Positions 52,362 through 60,932 of a stretch of 64,000 bases of DNA are shown here, piece after piece. The stretch is taken from contig JADZFO010000009.1 in NCBI GenBank assembly GCA_020849855.1, positions 1-64,000 of the forward strand, in the 5' to 3' direction. Position 1 is the stretch's first letter, and the number at the start of each line of letters is the position of its first letter. A program made the translations under genes and the position numbers. Source of the stretch: a bacterium (GTDB lineage: Bacteria; 4484-113; JAFGCY01). The notes below the pieces were generated by a model, which saw only the letters and a list, made by a program, of their open reading frames with translations, was not told the origin of the DNA and searched no databases.

Positions 52362-53545
52362 TGGAGCTCATGGTGAATGTTCAGACTCGACCAGTCGGGG
52401 CAAGTCCGTCAATGGCCTGTTTGCTCCTCGTTTGTTGTCTGCTCAGCGCCTGCCAACGCGTGCCCATTACGGACAGCCCAACTTCCTTTGCGGACTACCA
52501 GTTGCGCCGCAACAACCAAGCACGCTTTTCCTGGCCCGGTTCACCCAACCTGAAGTGGACCGCACAGATCGGCGGAAGTAACACATGGGGCGTAGCTCTC
52601 GATTTCACTGCTGGTAATCGGAGCGCGATTGCTACCTGGGATGGAAGGGTGCGTGTTCTGGATGTAGATGGCAGTGAACTCTGGAATCACAAAGTGGGAG
52701 GCATGTATCAAGAAGGATGGCCGGTGTTCTGCGATACAGGCCTGCTTGTTAACTCTGAAAGCCGGGGTTTAGTCTGCTACACCTGGGACGGCGAAAGGAA
52801 AGTGCTGGTGGACTTACCCATCGGGTTTGAGAACTGGTGTGGCTTTCCATCTCGGTCTGCGGATGGTGGGATGATTCACATCATGGGCCCAGAAACAATC
52901 AAGCTCAATAATGTGGGCCAGATCCTCTGGCGACACGATTTCAAACGATTGATAGCGACAGGCCCGGCATTGGTTCTCAACGATGGCAGCAGCTGCTTTA
53001 CCCTGGACAATTACACAACGGTGATGTTGGATTCACATGGCGTGGAAAAGTGGTCCACTGTCATAGGTGAGACGACCGCTCAGTCTCCGCTGACCAGTGG
53101 CGGCAAAATCTACACGACTAGGCTTGACGGAAAGGTCGCCATGACCACAGTGGAGAGCGGCGAAACCGAGCTTCTTGAATTCTCATCAGGCTCAAACAAG
53201 GCCATGGCCCTGGTAAGGGTCGAAGGTCGAGACTTTCTTATCTGCAGCAAGATGGATGAAGCCTCCATTGTTGTTTGTGACCTCGATGGAGACGTTGTTC
53301 GACGTATGGCAACCGAATCTACCTGCGGCTCCCTGATTTCTCATATAGAAGCTCCGAAGGTGCTGGCGACTATCGGTGACCGTATCCAGTGTCTTGAGTT
53401 CTTTGTTAACTCGGATAGTGCCCCGGAGTTTCAAGTGCTCTGGAGTCTGGATGCTAAGAGCGCGGAATATGGCGTCATTGGTCTCAGGCCTGACGGCGCG
53501 CTGATTGCCGCCACAGGGGAAGGTCAAGTCTATTGCTGGAACTAA
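52361..53545 (+). CDS. lipoprotein with PQQ-like beta-propeller
   Basis: A 394-residue protein with a lipobox (LLSAC, about 31). The mature part has repeated blades of the form RSAIATWDGRVRVLDVDGSELWN, LVNSESRGLVCYTWDGE and AIAATGEGQVYCWN, typical of PQQ-like / outer-membrane-assembly-like propellers. The start overlaps the pyrF stop by 1 nt, so translation is probably coupled. Its GC content is visibly lower than pyrF, so it is probably a later arrival. Function unknown. Confidence 0.8.
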   Translation: MELMVNVQTRPVGASPSMACLLLVCCLLSACQRVPITDSPTSFADYQLRRNNQARFSWPGSPNLKWTAQIGGSNTWGVALDFTAGNRSAIATWDGRVRVLDVDGSELWNHKVGGMYQEGWPVFCDTGLLVNSESRGLVCYTWDGERKVLVDLPIGFENWCGFPSRSADGGMIHIMGPETIKLNNVGQILWRHDFKRLIATGPALVLNDGSSCFTLDNYTTVMLDSHGVEKWSTVIGETTAQSPLTSGGKIYTTRLDGKVAMTTVESGETELLEFSSGSNKAMALVRVEGRDFLICSKMDEASIVVCDLDGDVVRRMATESTCGSLISHIEAPKVLATIGDRIQCLEFFVNSDSAPEFQVLWSLDAKSAEYGVIGLRPDGALIAATGEGQVYCWN

Positions 53546-53647
53546 ACACTTGCCTTAATCTATTTATATTACTTGCTGCTTTCGGACGGACGGCGACAAG
53601 CCCACACAACGACAGCGATATTCTTCGCTGACCACTGACCACTTCTT

Positions 53648-54772
53648 TCAGCTGCTTTCGGGCAGGCCCTGGGCGGCGTAGGCCCGCAGGCGGACCATGC
53701 CGGTGCGCATGCCGGCGTAGAAGGTGAACTCCACGCGGCCCGAGCCATCGCTCGCCGGGCGCTGCATTTCCACCCGGCCGGCGCCATCGTCAAGGATCTC
53801 GACCTTCAGCTCCACGCCGTGCAGGGGCTGGCCGTTAAGGTCCGTCACCCGTGCCACCAGCGGCAGCCCGGTCACCCCGTCCGCCGGCAGCACCGCGCCT
53901 TCGCGGGCCTCGCTGCGGGTCTGGGGGTCCTGGTACAGCAGCTCGATGCGCACCCCGGCGTCCTCGACCAGGGTGATGTTCAGCGCGGCGGCCAGGCCGG
54001 TGCTGAGCTCAAAGACCCGCACTGTGGCTGTGCCAACCGTACGCCCGGCGGTGAAGTAAATCTGGATCCGCCCCTGCGCATCGGTAAGCTGGGTCTCCTG
54101 GCGCAGGCTGCCGTCGCCCGAGAGGATCTCGGCCTTCAGCGGCACGCCCGGCGCGGGCTTTCCGTCGGGGAAGCTCAAGGTCGCGGTCAGCACGGACTGG
54201 CTGCCGCCGTCTGCCGCGAGCTGCTCAGGGAAGCCGCTCAGCTCCAGCTTATAAATCGGCGCGGCGGCCGTCTGGCGCGCGCGCAGCTTGGCGTACTCCT
54301 CCGGCGTGATGACGTCCACGTCCAGGTAGCTCACCGGGGCCAGGGGCAGCTTCAGCTCGGCCACGTTGCTGCGGTCGAGGGTGGAGATGCTCAGCTCGCC
54401 CGGCTGGGGCATGATGCCGGCCTGGTAGCGGAAGGTCGCCAGGCCCTTGTCATCCGTCACGGCCTTGCGGTCGCGCAGCAGGCCGTCGCCGGCTGTGATC
54501 TGCGCCTCCAGCTCCACCCCAGCCAGGGGCTTGCCGTCGCGCAGCATATGCACGGAGATCAGGCTCTCGGAGCGGCCGTCGTTGGGCAGGGCCTCGGGAT
54601 AGGACTCGCAGACCAGCTTGATGTCCGGGGTGAAGAGCCCACGGACCAGGTCAATCAGGAAGTTCGTCTGCACTTCCCGGGGCTGCAATGCCGCCGGGCT
54701 GGCCGCCGCGCAAAGCAGGGCCGGCACTAGTGCCAGCAGCACGGCAAGAAGTCCCTTCGTCAGCTTACGCAT
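53648..54772 (-). CDS. secreted protein with three Ig-like (Big_1) domains
   Basis: A 374-residue protein with a Sec signal peptide (ending about CAA-AS). Three similar units follow, at about 55-155, 175-270 and 275-370. Each has a disordered start (ALPNDGRSESLISVHMLRDGKPLAGVELEAQI; LAADGGSQSVLTATLSFPDGKPAPGVPLKAEI; LPADGVTGLPLVARVTDLNGQPLHGVELKVEI) and a DxxGxxxxxYxAG-type end. This is the Big_1/invasin-like Ig pattern. Probably cell-surface or periplasmic, for adhesion. No outer-membrane barrel is fused. Confidence 0.8.
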   Translation of the reverse strand: MRKLTKGLLAVLLALVPALLCAAASPAALQPREVQTNFLIDLVRGLFTPDIKLVCESYPEALPNDGRSESLISVHMLRDGKPLAGVELEAQITAGDGLLRDRKAVTDDKGLATFRYQAGIMPQPGELSISTLDRSNVAELKLPLAPVSYLDVDVITPEEYAKLRARQTAAAPIYKLELSGFPEQLAADGGSQSVLTATLSFPDGKPAPGVPLKAEILSGDGSLRQETQLTDAQGRIQIYFTAGRTVGTATVRVFELSTGLAAALNITLVEDAGVRIELLYQDPQTRSEAREGAVLPADGVTGLPLVARVTDLNGQPLHGVELKVEILDDGAGRVEMQRPASDGSGRVEFTFYAGMRTGMVRLRAYAAQGLPESS

Positions 54773-54887
54773 CTTGGGCCTGCAGCTCCCCCGGAGCCAA
54801 CTTCAGAGTATATCGGAGGACAGCCAATATATAGTCGCAGCTTAGCCTAGCAGAGCTAAATAAAGCCGTGGAATTCGGGTCAATTGT

Positions 54888-55343
54888 CTACTTGTAGGCT
54901 GTCAGCTCAACTATGCAGTTGGAATCGGCATCCAGGCTGGCCTTGGCGAAGATGCGCTTGAAGCGCTTGTTCCCGCCGCCGAACTCCGTGCCTTCCATGA
55001 TCCGGCTGGGGTTGTCGGCGTTGTCATAGCCGTTGTCGTTCAGCCACTTCAGCAGATAGCCCGCGGTCTCCATCGCGCCGCTGCTGGACTGGGCTGAGAT
55101 GAAATAGGCCGTATCGTCCTCGCTGAAGCTCTTAACCTCCCAGGCCGGGTCCAGCGGGAGCTGCTTGTAAAGGTCCTCGCTGATCGTCGCTCCGGCCACC
55201 GCGCTGCGCGAAGGCTGGGGCACCGCGCCGGGGGCGGCATTGCCAGCGCTCTTGCCGCCCTTGTTGCAACCGCTGAGCAGCAGGGCCGCCAGCAGCAGCG
55301 CTGCCGCCGTGAAAGCCAGGATCCTTGTCGAACTGAATGTCAT
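54888..55343 (-). CDS. small lipoprotein, unknown function
   Basis: A 151-residue protein: lipobox LLSGC (about 26), a Gly/Ala/Pro linker and a 95-residue domain (SEDLYKQLPLDPAWEVKSFSEDDTAYFISAQSSSGAMETAGYLLKWLNDNGYDN...). The pattern of short strands and a helix (AGYLLKWLNDNGY) suggests a small alpha-beta fold. I recognise no family. Short gaps to both neighbours on the same strand. Confidence 0.7.
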   Translation of the reverse strand: MTFSSTRILAFTAAALLLAALLLSGCNKGGKSAGNAAPGAVPQPSRSAVAGATISEDLYKQLPLDPAWEVKSFSEDDTAYFISAQSSSGAMETAGYLLKWLNDNGYDNADNPSRIMEGTEFGGGNKRFKRIFAKASLDADSNCIVELTAYK

Positions 55344-55379
55344 CTTCCAATCGCCTCGTTTCGCTTGAATAGCTGCCGC

Positions 55380-56555
55380 TCAGGGGCGGGCGGCCAGATA
55401 TTGAAGCACCTGCCGCATCTGCGGCAAAGTGTTATAGATGTGCGGGCTGAGACGGATGCCATAGCGCCTGCGGCGGTCAAAGCGCACGCCGCCTCGGGCC
55501 AGGGCCTGCAGGCGCGGGTCATCCTCCGCCAGGTGCAGCACGACGGTGCCCCCCCGCTCCTCCACCGCCCGCGGGCTGGAAAGGGGCAGGCCCAGCTCCA
55601 GCGCGCCCTCAATCAGAGCCTCGCTCAGGGCGAGGTTGTGGCTGCGGATTGTGTCCGTGCCGATCTGCGCGATCCGGGCGATGGATGCGGCGGCGATGGC
55701 GAAGGGCTGCGGGCTGACCGTGCCACCCCAGAAGCGCTGTGCGTCGGGGTGGTACTCAAAGTGGTGGATGTCCCACTCGAAGGGTTCGCGGTGGCTGAAC
55801 CAGCCGCGGTCCAGCGGCTCCAGGCGCCCGCGGTGCCGGGGGTTGACCCACAGAAAGCCCGCGCCGGGGCCGGAGCAGAGCCATTTCAGGCAGGAGCCGG
55901 TAACAAAGTCGCTGTCCCAGGCCTCAACATCAATGGGCAGCAGGCCGATGCTCTGCGCCGCGTCAACGACGGTGCTAATGCCCAGCTCGCGGGCGCGCCC
56001 CAGCAGCGCGGCTACCGGGGGCTGGAAAGAGTGGTCGCTGTAGCTGTGGGTGATGTGCAGCAGCTCGACATCCTCGCCCAGCAGGGCCTCCCACTGCTCA
56101 AAGGGCATGCGCCCGTCCGGCAGGGGCTGCACGAAGCTCAGGCTGTAGCCCCGGGCCTCGAGGGTCTGGAGGATGAAGCCCATGGAGGGGAAGTCCAGCT
56201 CGGTCAGGACGATGCGGCTGCGGCCGGGCCGCGCCAGCCCGGCGCCGGGCGGCAGGCAGGAGAGCACCTTCAGCAGACCGGCGCCGACGCTGGGCATCGG
56301 GCAGAAATCCTGCCACTGCCCGCCGGCCACCAGGGGCAGGGCCTCGCGGAAGCGCTGGACGCCTTCCAGCCAGGGGCCCCAGGCATCGGCGCCCAGTGTG
56401 GCCCACTGGGCCATGAACTGCTCAGAGCCAGCCCGTCCGTCGCGGGTCAGGGCGCCGGCGCTGTGGGCCAGCAGATAGATCCCCTCCGGGACCTCGAAGT
56501 GCCGGGAGAAGTCCTGCGGCTCGGCCTTGTCATGCGCCTGGGCGCTTGCATCGCT
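55380..56555 (-). CDS. kynU: PLP-dependent kynureninase-like enzyme (aminotransferase class V fold)
   Basis: About 391 residues from the GTG at 56555. Features: LLAHSAGALTR, TELDFPSM, HITHSYSDHSFQPPV, STVVDAAQSIGLLPIDV (Asp to the pyridine nitrogen) and DFVTGSCLKWLCSGPGAGFLWVNP with the PLP lysine in SCLKW. The last segment is the kynureninase-type CxKxLxxGPG. It would cleave kynurenine to anthranilate and alanine. A tryptophan dioxygenase-like gene lies 1 kb upstream on the same strand, which supports a kynurenine route; the formamidase is not seen. TACAAT ends 7 nt before the GTG, so the start is probably leaderless; an upstream extension would translate hairpin repeats. Confidence 0.82.
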   Translation of the reverse strand, partial: SDASAQAHDKAEPQDFSRHFEVPEGIYLLAHSAGALTRDGRAGSEQFMAQWATLGADAWGPWLEGVQRFREALPLVAGGQWQDFCPMPSVGAGLLKVLSCLPPGAGLARPGRSRIVLTELDFPSMGFILQTLEARGYSLSFVQPLPDGRMPFEQWEALLGEDVELLHITHSYSDHSFQPPVAALLGRARELGISTVVDAAQSIGLLPIDVEAWDSDFVTGSCLKWLCSGPGAGFLWVNPRHRGRLEPLDRGWFSHREPFEWDIHHFEYHPDAQRFWGGTVSPQPFAIAAASIARIAQIGTDTIRSHNLALSEALIEGALELGLPLSSPRAVEERGGTVVLHLAEDDPRLQALARGGVRFDRRRRYGIRLSPHIYNTLPQMRQVLQYLAARP

Positions 56556-56567
56556 CACCGCGCAATT

Positions 56568-56760
56568 GTAGGGGCCGCAGACATGCGGCCCGCCTCCAAC
56601 CCCGCAGGGGCCGCAGACATGCGGCCCGTCCCATGGAGCGCCAGCCATGGGCTGGCGTCGGGAGCACGCCAGACTCTGTATGGCGCACCCATCATGGCGC
56701 TCCCAGGCGGAGCGCCGGCTTTAGCCGGCATCTCTCCTGTAGGGGCCGCATATGCGCCTG
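56568..56760. repeat. cluster of GTAGGGG-type hairpins
   Basis: The gap 56556-56905 holds no gene. It contains GGGCCGCA-N4-TGCGGCCC (56572-56591 and 56608-56627), CGCCAGCC-N3-GGCTGGCG (56639-56657), GCCGGC-TTTA-GCCGGC-type and ATGGCGC-type palindromes, and a partial GTAGGGGCCGCATATGCGCC (56739-56758). Confidence 0.75.
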
Positions 56761-56905
56761 AACTGATTCACTTACTGGGTGAGGTTCTTTCAGTCTGCGT
56801 ATCAATGCAAATAACTGTCGCTCAAACCTTGAGATTTCACAGCCAGGAAACCCTGAAGAGAATCTTTACGGTGCTTGGAACTGGAACATCATGAACATGT
56901 CTACT

Positions 56906-57121
56906 TTAGTCATCGGGTAATCCAATGAGCATCACAACGATCATTGTAAGTAGTATGGCACCGGGAAGCTGCCAATTTAGAGGTACGGAGTCGTCCGTTG
57001 CGTTGGACCACTTGTCATAGTTAACAATCAGGAAACTCCCTACCACGCCCATGATTGTCGGCGCAATAAGTCGCTTATCTCTCAATTTCTCCGTAAGGCT
57101 TTTGGGTTTCGATTCGCTCAT
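56906..57121 (-). CDS. small two-helix membrane protein
   Basis: A 71-residue protein with a charged N-terminus (MSESKPKSLTEKLRDKRL) and two hydrophobic segments (IAPTIMGVVGSFLIV and WQLPGAILLTMIVVMLIGL). The DNA is visibly AT-richer than its surroundings. The ATG at 57121 has only a weak AGGTG upstream. It is flanked on both sides by hairpin repeats. Plausible but unproven gene. Confidence 0.5.
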   Translation of the reverse strand: MSESKPKSLTEKLRDKRLIAPTIMGVVGSFLIVNYDKWSNATDDSVPLNWQLPGAILLTMIVVMLIGLPDD

Positions 57122-57179
57122 CTTGTTATTGGCACCTATCCAAAGGAACTCTGGGGACCACATTCACCACATACTCTAG

Positions 57180-57556
57180 TCTTGCGTCCCAGGCCGGAAG
57201 TCTCGCGCGGCGCAAACGCAACCTTACGTAAGGAGCGCAGCGAGGCGTGGCCTCCGGAGCATAGCTGCCGACTGAGCTGGGCAGTGGACATCTGCGGCGA
57301 TTGTATCGCAGCGGGGAGAGAAGATGCGGACTGAAGTCCGCGCTCCCAATGCAGATGCCGGCCCACATGTGGCCCCGCACGGCAGTGCGGGGAGCTTTGC
57401 CCGCATTGCCATGCTGGCCCACAACACGGGAGCGCCAGCCATGGGCTGGCGTCAGGATCACGCCAGGCTCTGTCTGGCGCTCTCAAAGATACGGGACTTT
57501 TGTCCCGCGCTCCGAAAGATACGGGACGCTGTCCCGCGCTCCGGTTCTGTACCCCG
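57180..57556. repeat. hairpin-repeat cluster between the small membrane protein and the dioxygenase genes
   Basis: The gap 57122-57556 holds no convincing gene. It has serial short palindromes of the form GCGGACTGAAGTCCGC (57324-57339), GCCAGCCATGGGCTGGC, CGCCAGGCTCTGTCTGGCG, CGGGACTTTTGTCCCG and CGGGACGCTGTCCCG, most followed by GCTCC. The stems differ but each is self-complementary. Confidence 0.7.
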
Positions 57557-58294
57557 CTAATGCGGCGCGATGCTGTCCCGGACCACGCCGTACTCCCCGC
57601 CCCAGGCGTCGGTCATTTTGTGGCGGATCTCCCAGAGCTCGGGGAAGAACTTCATCTTCATCCCCTCCTCCAGCAGGTCAACACTGCGGCCCTTGAGGCT
57701 TCGGGCGTGCAGGCCGATGCTGCGGTGGATCAGCTGGATATGGTGGTAGCGGAACTTCTGGAACTGCTCGTCGAACTCCGCCAGGCACTCGGCCACCATA
57801 TAGGCGTCGCCGTGGCTGTACTGGCTGTCATAGATCGCCTCAACGCTCAGGCCCTCCGGCTCAAGGTAGTACTTGACGAAGCTCTCCCAGAGCGGCTGGA
57901 ACATCTGCAGCAGGGTGGTGAAGCCGGGGCTCTCCTGGCCCGAGCCGTTGCCAAGCTGCAGGCGGATCTCCTGGTACTCCTTGGGGCTCATGGTCTCCAG
58001 GATCTCCAGGTGGTCAATCATCAGGTGCTGGATCTTGTTCACGCGGCCAAAGAGGGTGATCACGCGGTTGGTGTCGCGGCGGGCCATCCAGTCGTCGATC
58101 TCCAGCAGGGTCCAGGCGATCAGCTTCATCCAGAGCTCCTCGCTCTGGTGCACCACCTGGAACTGCAGCTCGTCATGGTTCACAAAGTCGGGGAAGTCTT
58201 TCTGGCAGGACAGCAGGCTCCGGGTGTTGAGGTAGACCTCATAATCCTTGGTGCCCCTGCCGTTCATGATGCTGTAGAAATACTCGCGGTCCAC
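57557..58294 (-). CDS. tryptophan 2,3-dioxygenase-like haem protein
   Basis: A 245-residue all-helical protein of the TDO superfamily: DELQFQVVHQSEELWMKL near the start, MSPKEYQEIRLQLGNGSGQESPGF, and the haem-ligand region FRYHHIQLIHRSIG, then FFPELWEIR. Canonical TDO has a GTGGxSG loop just before FFPELWELR that holds the substrate amino group; here that place reads SLKGRSVDLLEEGMKMK, so the motif is missing. It may still oxidise tryptophan (a kynureninase-like gene is nearby) or belong to one of the TDO-like families with other indole chemistry. The stop TAG runs into the hairpin cluster. Confidence 0.82.
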   Translation of the reverse strand: MDREYFYSIMNGRGTKDYEVYLNTRSLLSCQKDFPDFVNHDELQFQVVHQSEELWMKLIAWTLLEIDDWMARRDTNRVITLFGRVNKIQHLMIDHLEILETMSPKEYQEIRLQLGNGSGQESPGFTTLLQMFQPLWESFVKYYLEPEGLSVEAIYDSQYSHGDAYMVAECLAEFDEQFQKFRYHHIQLIHRSIGLHARSLKGRSVDLLEEGMKMKFFPELWEIRHKMTDAWGGEYGVVRDSIAPH

Positions 58295-58422
58295 CGTCTC
58301 CTCCTGGCGCCGGGATTTGGGCCCGGGGCGCGCAGTGATTTTAGGAGCATCCGGGCCGGGGGGCCAGTATTTGGCGCCGGACTGAGACCGCGGGGCGCGG
58401 CGGCGCGTCTATATGGAAGCTG

Positions 58423-59610
58423 ATGGGAGCTGAACTGCCACACCTGCTGCTCTTCTGGCGGCGCTACCAGCGCGGCTGGTGGCGTTACTGGCTGCCGGCG
58501 GCGCTGCTCTGGGGCGGGCTGATTTACGCGCGGATCAACTTTGATGCGGCCCTGCCCTGGTTGCGCGGCGGCAGCCTGGCCGAGGAGCTGATCATCCTCT
58601 GCGGCAACTTCGTGGTGTACCTGCTGCTGGCCCAGTCGATGCTGCCACTGGTGCAGGAGCCGGGGGCCCTGAGCCTGGCGCGGCTGCGCCGTGGAGAGAG
58701 CGGCTCTGCGGCCCTGTGGCTGGCCACGCCACTGCCCGCCTGGCGGGTGCTGCTGAGCTGCCTGCTTAGCGGGCTGATCAGTGTCGTGCCGCTGGTGCTG
58801 GGCCTGATCGCCTACATCATGGTTTCTGTCAGCCTGGAAGGCCAGCTGCGCTCTGAGTACTTCTGGACCAACCTGATCATTTCCAACCTGCGCCTGCCGC
58901 ACTTCGCCCTGGCCTGCGCCTGCCTGCTGCTGGCCCTGCGGCAAAGCGCGCTGACGCCCTATCTGCCCGGCCTGCTGGCCCTCGGCGCCAGCCTGGTGGC
59001 GGAGTGGAACCAGTTCAACGCCCTGCCGGTGCTGCCTTACTTCACCGGCGGCCCGGGCCTGATACCGGGGCTGCCGGCCGGGGCGCAGATCCTGCTGGGC
59101 GGCCTGCTGCTGTTGCTGTGCCTGCAGTTCCTGCTCTGGTGGGCCAGCGCCTACAGCGAGGAGAGCGGCCGCCGCGGCGACGGCGGCGAAGGCTCGCTGG
59201 CGCGGCTGCTGGGCCTGCTTGTGCTGCTCTGCCTGCCGCTGATGCTGGGCGCACTCAGTTTTGGCGCGCTCTACTTTGGCAGCGCCTATGAGCTGCAGGA
59301 AGTGCTGGCGGCGGACCAGCTGGCGGTGCTGCACGCGGCCATGCTGCACTTCCAGCCGGATGTCTACCCGATTGAGATCAACCCCTTTGGCAGCTTCAGC
59401 CGCTTGGGCAACCCGGAGCCCGGCTATTCGCTCTACGGCTCAGTGATCGGCCTGCCAGAGGCGCGGGCCATGCTGTGCCAGATGCTGGGGGTGAGTCTGC
59501 TGTTCTGGGGCCTGGCGGCCCTGGCCTGCGTCGAGGCTGCCCGGCGGCCCCGCGCGGCGCGCAGCCGGCCCGCCAGCTTCAACCGCCCGGAAGACTACGA
59601 CCTCTGCTGA
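58423..59610 (+). CDS. polytopic membrane protein, ABC-2-permease-like
   Basis: A 395-residue protein with about eight hydrophobic segments. LWLATPLPAWRVLLSCLLSGLISVVPLVLGLIAYIM is like the second-helix region of ABC-2 permeases (TLPLS/PLPAWR...). The large loop at about 290-340 is extracellular. No ATPase gene is adjacent; the lone ABC ATPase at 36182 could in principle be its partner. A TATATG box lies just upstream of the ATG. Divergent from the TDO-like gene. Confidence 0.7.
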   Translation: MGAELPHLLLFWRRYQRGWWRYWLPAALLWGGLIYARINFDAALPWLRGGSLAEELIILCGNFVVYLLLAQSMLPLVQEPGALSLARLRRGESGSAALWLATPLPAWRVLLSCLLSGLISVVPLVLGLIAYIMVSVSLEGQLRSEYFWTNLIISNLRLPHFALACACLLLALRQSALTPYLPGLLALGASLVAEWNQFNALPVLPYFTGGPGLIPGLPAGAQILLGGLLLLLCLQFLLWWASAYSEESGRRGDGGEGSLARLLGLLVLLCLPLMLGALSFGALYFGSAYELQEVLAADQLAVLHAAMLHFQPDVYPIEINPFGSFSRLGNPEPGYSLYGSVIGLPEARAMLCQMLGVSLLFWGLAALACVEAARRPRAARSRPASFNRPEDYDLC

Positions 59611-59661
59611 GGGCGCTTTTTCAAGCTCTGGAAACACCGCTTGAAGTGCCTGCGATTATAT

Positions 59662-59677
59662 GTAACAATGTTGTTAC
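59662..59677. promoter_or_regulatory. palindromic operator candidate of the ArsR-controlled operon
   Basis: Perfect 7+2+7 palindrome GTAACAA-TG-TTGTTAC. It overlaps the end of a TATATG -10-like box and lies 15 nt before the first gene of an operon that ends with an ArsR-family repressor. ArsR proteins bind such short dyads. Confidence 0.65.
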
Positions 59678-59692
59678 GCATAGGAGGTGGAC

Positions 59693-60160
59693 ATGGACCT
59701 GGCTGTGATGCAGCTGAACGATGAGCAGGCCCTGGTGGTGCGTCTGCAGCGCCTGATCCGGGCCGGGGCCGAGCGAGTCTGGGAGCAGATCAGCTCCGAG
59801 GCCGGCATGAAGGCCTGGCTGGGGCCCAGGACCTGGGAAGCCAGGGCCGGCGGCAGGGTGCTGTTTGATGTGCAGCACGGCGAGACGCGCTGGGTGATGT
59901 GGGGCAGGGTGCAGAGCTTTGAGCCGGGGCGCGAGCTGAGCTTCACCTGGCAGGAGTTCAACACAGAGGCCCTGACAGCCTGGCCGCAGCCGACCCTGGT
60001 GAAGGTCAGCCTGGAGCCGCGGGATGGCGGGACCCTGGTGACCCTGGAGCACAGCGGCTTTGAGGCGCTGCCCAACGCAAAGGAGGAGTACCAGGGCTAC
60101 AGCCAGGGCTGGGCCAGCCTTAATGACCTTGATGAGCTGGCCCGGATGTGTGAGCAGTAG
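59693..60160 (+). CDS. SRPBCC / AHSA1-domain protein 1
   Basis: A 155-residue START/AHSA1-type protein: VRLQRLIRAGAERVWEQISSEAGMKAWLGPRTWEARAGGRVLF at the start and VSLEPRDGGTLVTLEHSGFEALPNAKEEYQGYSQGWASLNDLDELARM at the end, as in ligand-binding proteins next to ArsR regulators. The ATG at 59693 has GGAGG 5 nt upstream. First gene of a five-gene operon. Confidence 0.88.
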   Translation: MDLAVMQLNDEQALVVRLQRLIRAGAERVWEQISSEAGMKAWLGPRTWEARAGGRVLFDVQHGETRWVMWGRVQSFEPGRELSFTWQEFNTEALTAWPQPTLVKVSLEPRDGGTLVTLEHSGFEALPNAKEEYQGYSQGWASLNDLDELARMCEQ

Positions 60161-60197
60161 ATGGGCCGCAGGATATACAGGGCTGAAAGGAGCAAGT

Positions 60198-60932
60198 GTG
60201 GAAAGCAACCGTCGTCATTTCTTAGCGGCGGCCGGGGCCATGGGCCTGGGCGCTGTGCTGCACCCCGGAGCAAGCCGGGCGGAGGAAGCCGTGGCTTCGA
60301 TGCATCTTGATGAGGAGGCCCGCTGGGCCGCGCTGGAGGCGCCGGAGGGGATCAGCCAGGAGCAGATCAAGGGCATGGTCTTCCCCTCGCACTTCAACCT
60401 GGAGGCGGTGAAGGAGCAACTGGCGGCTGAGCCGCGACTGGTGCATGCCCGCCTCGTTGAGTTTGACGAGGCGCCCATCGAAGCCGCCTCGCACACCGGC
60501 AATGTTGAGATCGCGGACTATCTGCTGGGCCGCGGGGCGCGCTTCAAGATCCAGGCGGCCTGCATGCTGGGCATGCTGCAGGCGGTCGAGGCCTTCCTGG
60601 ATACACGGCCCGAGCTGGTGACCCAGCCTGGTGCGCATAAGCTGCCGCTGATGTATCACGCTGCCCACAGCGGCAAGGTTGCGGTCTGCGAGCTGCTGGC
60701 CCGGCGCGGCGGGGCGCAGGACTTTGACTTCGCGCTCCACAGCGCCGCGGAGTTCGACAACGTGGAGATTGCCCAGTGGCTGCTGGCCCAGGGCGCAACA
60801 ACAGAAACCCGTAACCAGAGGGGCTTTACCCCGCTGGATTCGGCCATCGCCAGGGGCAGCGCAGGCGTGGAGCAGCTGCTCAGGGATGCCGGCGCTGTGC
60901 CCAGCCCGTCCCAGACTGAGGCGGCAAAGTGA
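60198..60932 (+). CDS. Tat-exported ankyrin-repeat protein
   Basis: A 244-residue protein from the GTG at 60198 (AAAGGAG 5 nt upstream). SNRRHFLAAAGAMGLGAVL is a twin-arginine signal of the RRxFL type. Residues about 75-235 hold about five ankyrin repeats (VDEAPIEAASHTGNVEIADYLLGRGA, LPLMYHAAHSGKVAVCELLARRGG, TPLDSAIARGSAGVEQLLRDAGA). Tat export of an ankyrin protein in an operon with two SRPBCC proteins and an ArsR regulator is an unusual mixture. The 3' end overlaps the next gene by 4 nt. Confidence 0.82.
   Translation: MESNRRHFLAAAGAMGLGAVLHPGASRAEEAVASMHLDEEARWAALEAPEGISQEQIKGMVFPSHFNLEAVKEQLAAEPRLVHARLVEFDEAPIEAASHTGNVEIADYLLGRGARFKIQAACMLGMLQAVEAFLDTRPELVTQPGAHKLPLMYHAAHSGKVAVCELLARRGGAQDFDFALHSAAEFDNVEIAQWLLAQGATTETRNQRGFTPLDSAIARGSAGVEQLLRDAGAVPSPSQTEAAK

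Noticed and set aside
56556..56648. N-terminal extension of the kynureninase-like protein.
   Set aside because: The extra residues (PHVCGP repeats) come from hairpin repeats; the GTG at 56555 fits both homology and the -10 box.
57301..57696. Plus-strand ORFs across the hairpin cluster before the TDO-like gene.
   Set aside because: They translate palindromic repeats and run antisense into the TDO-like gene.
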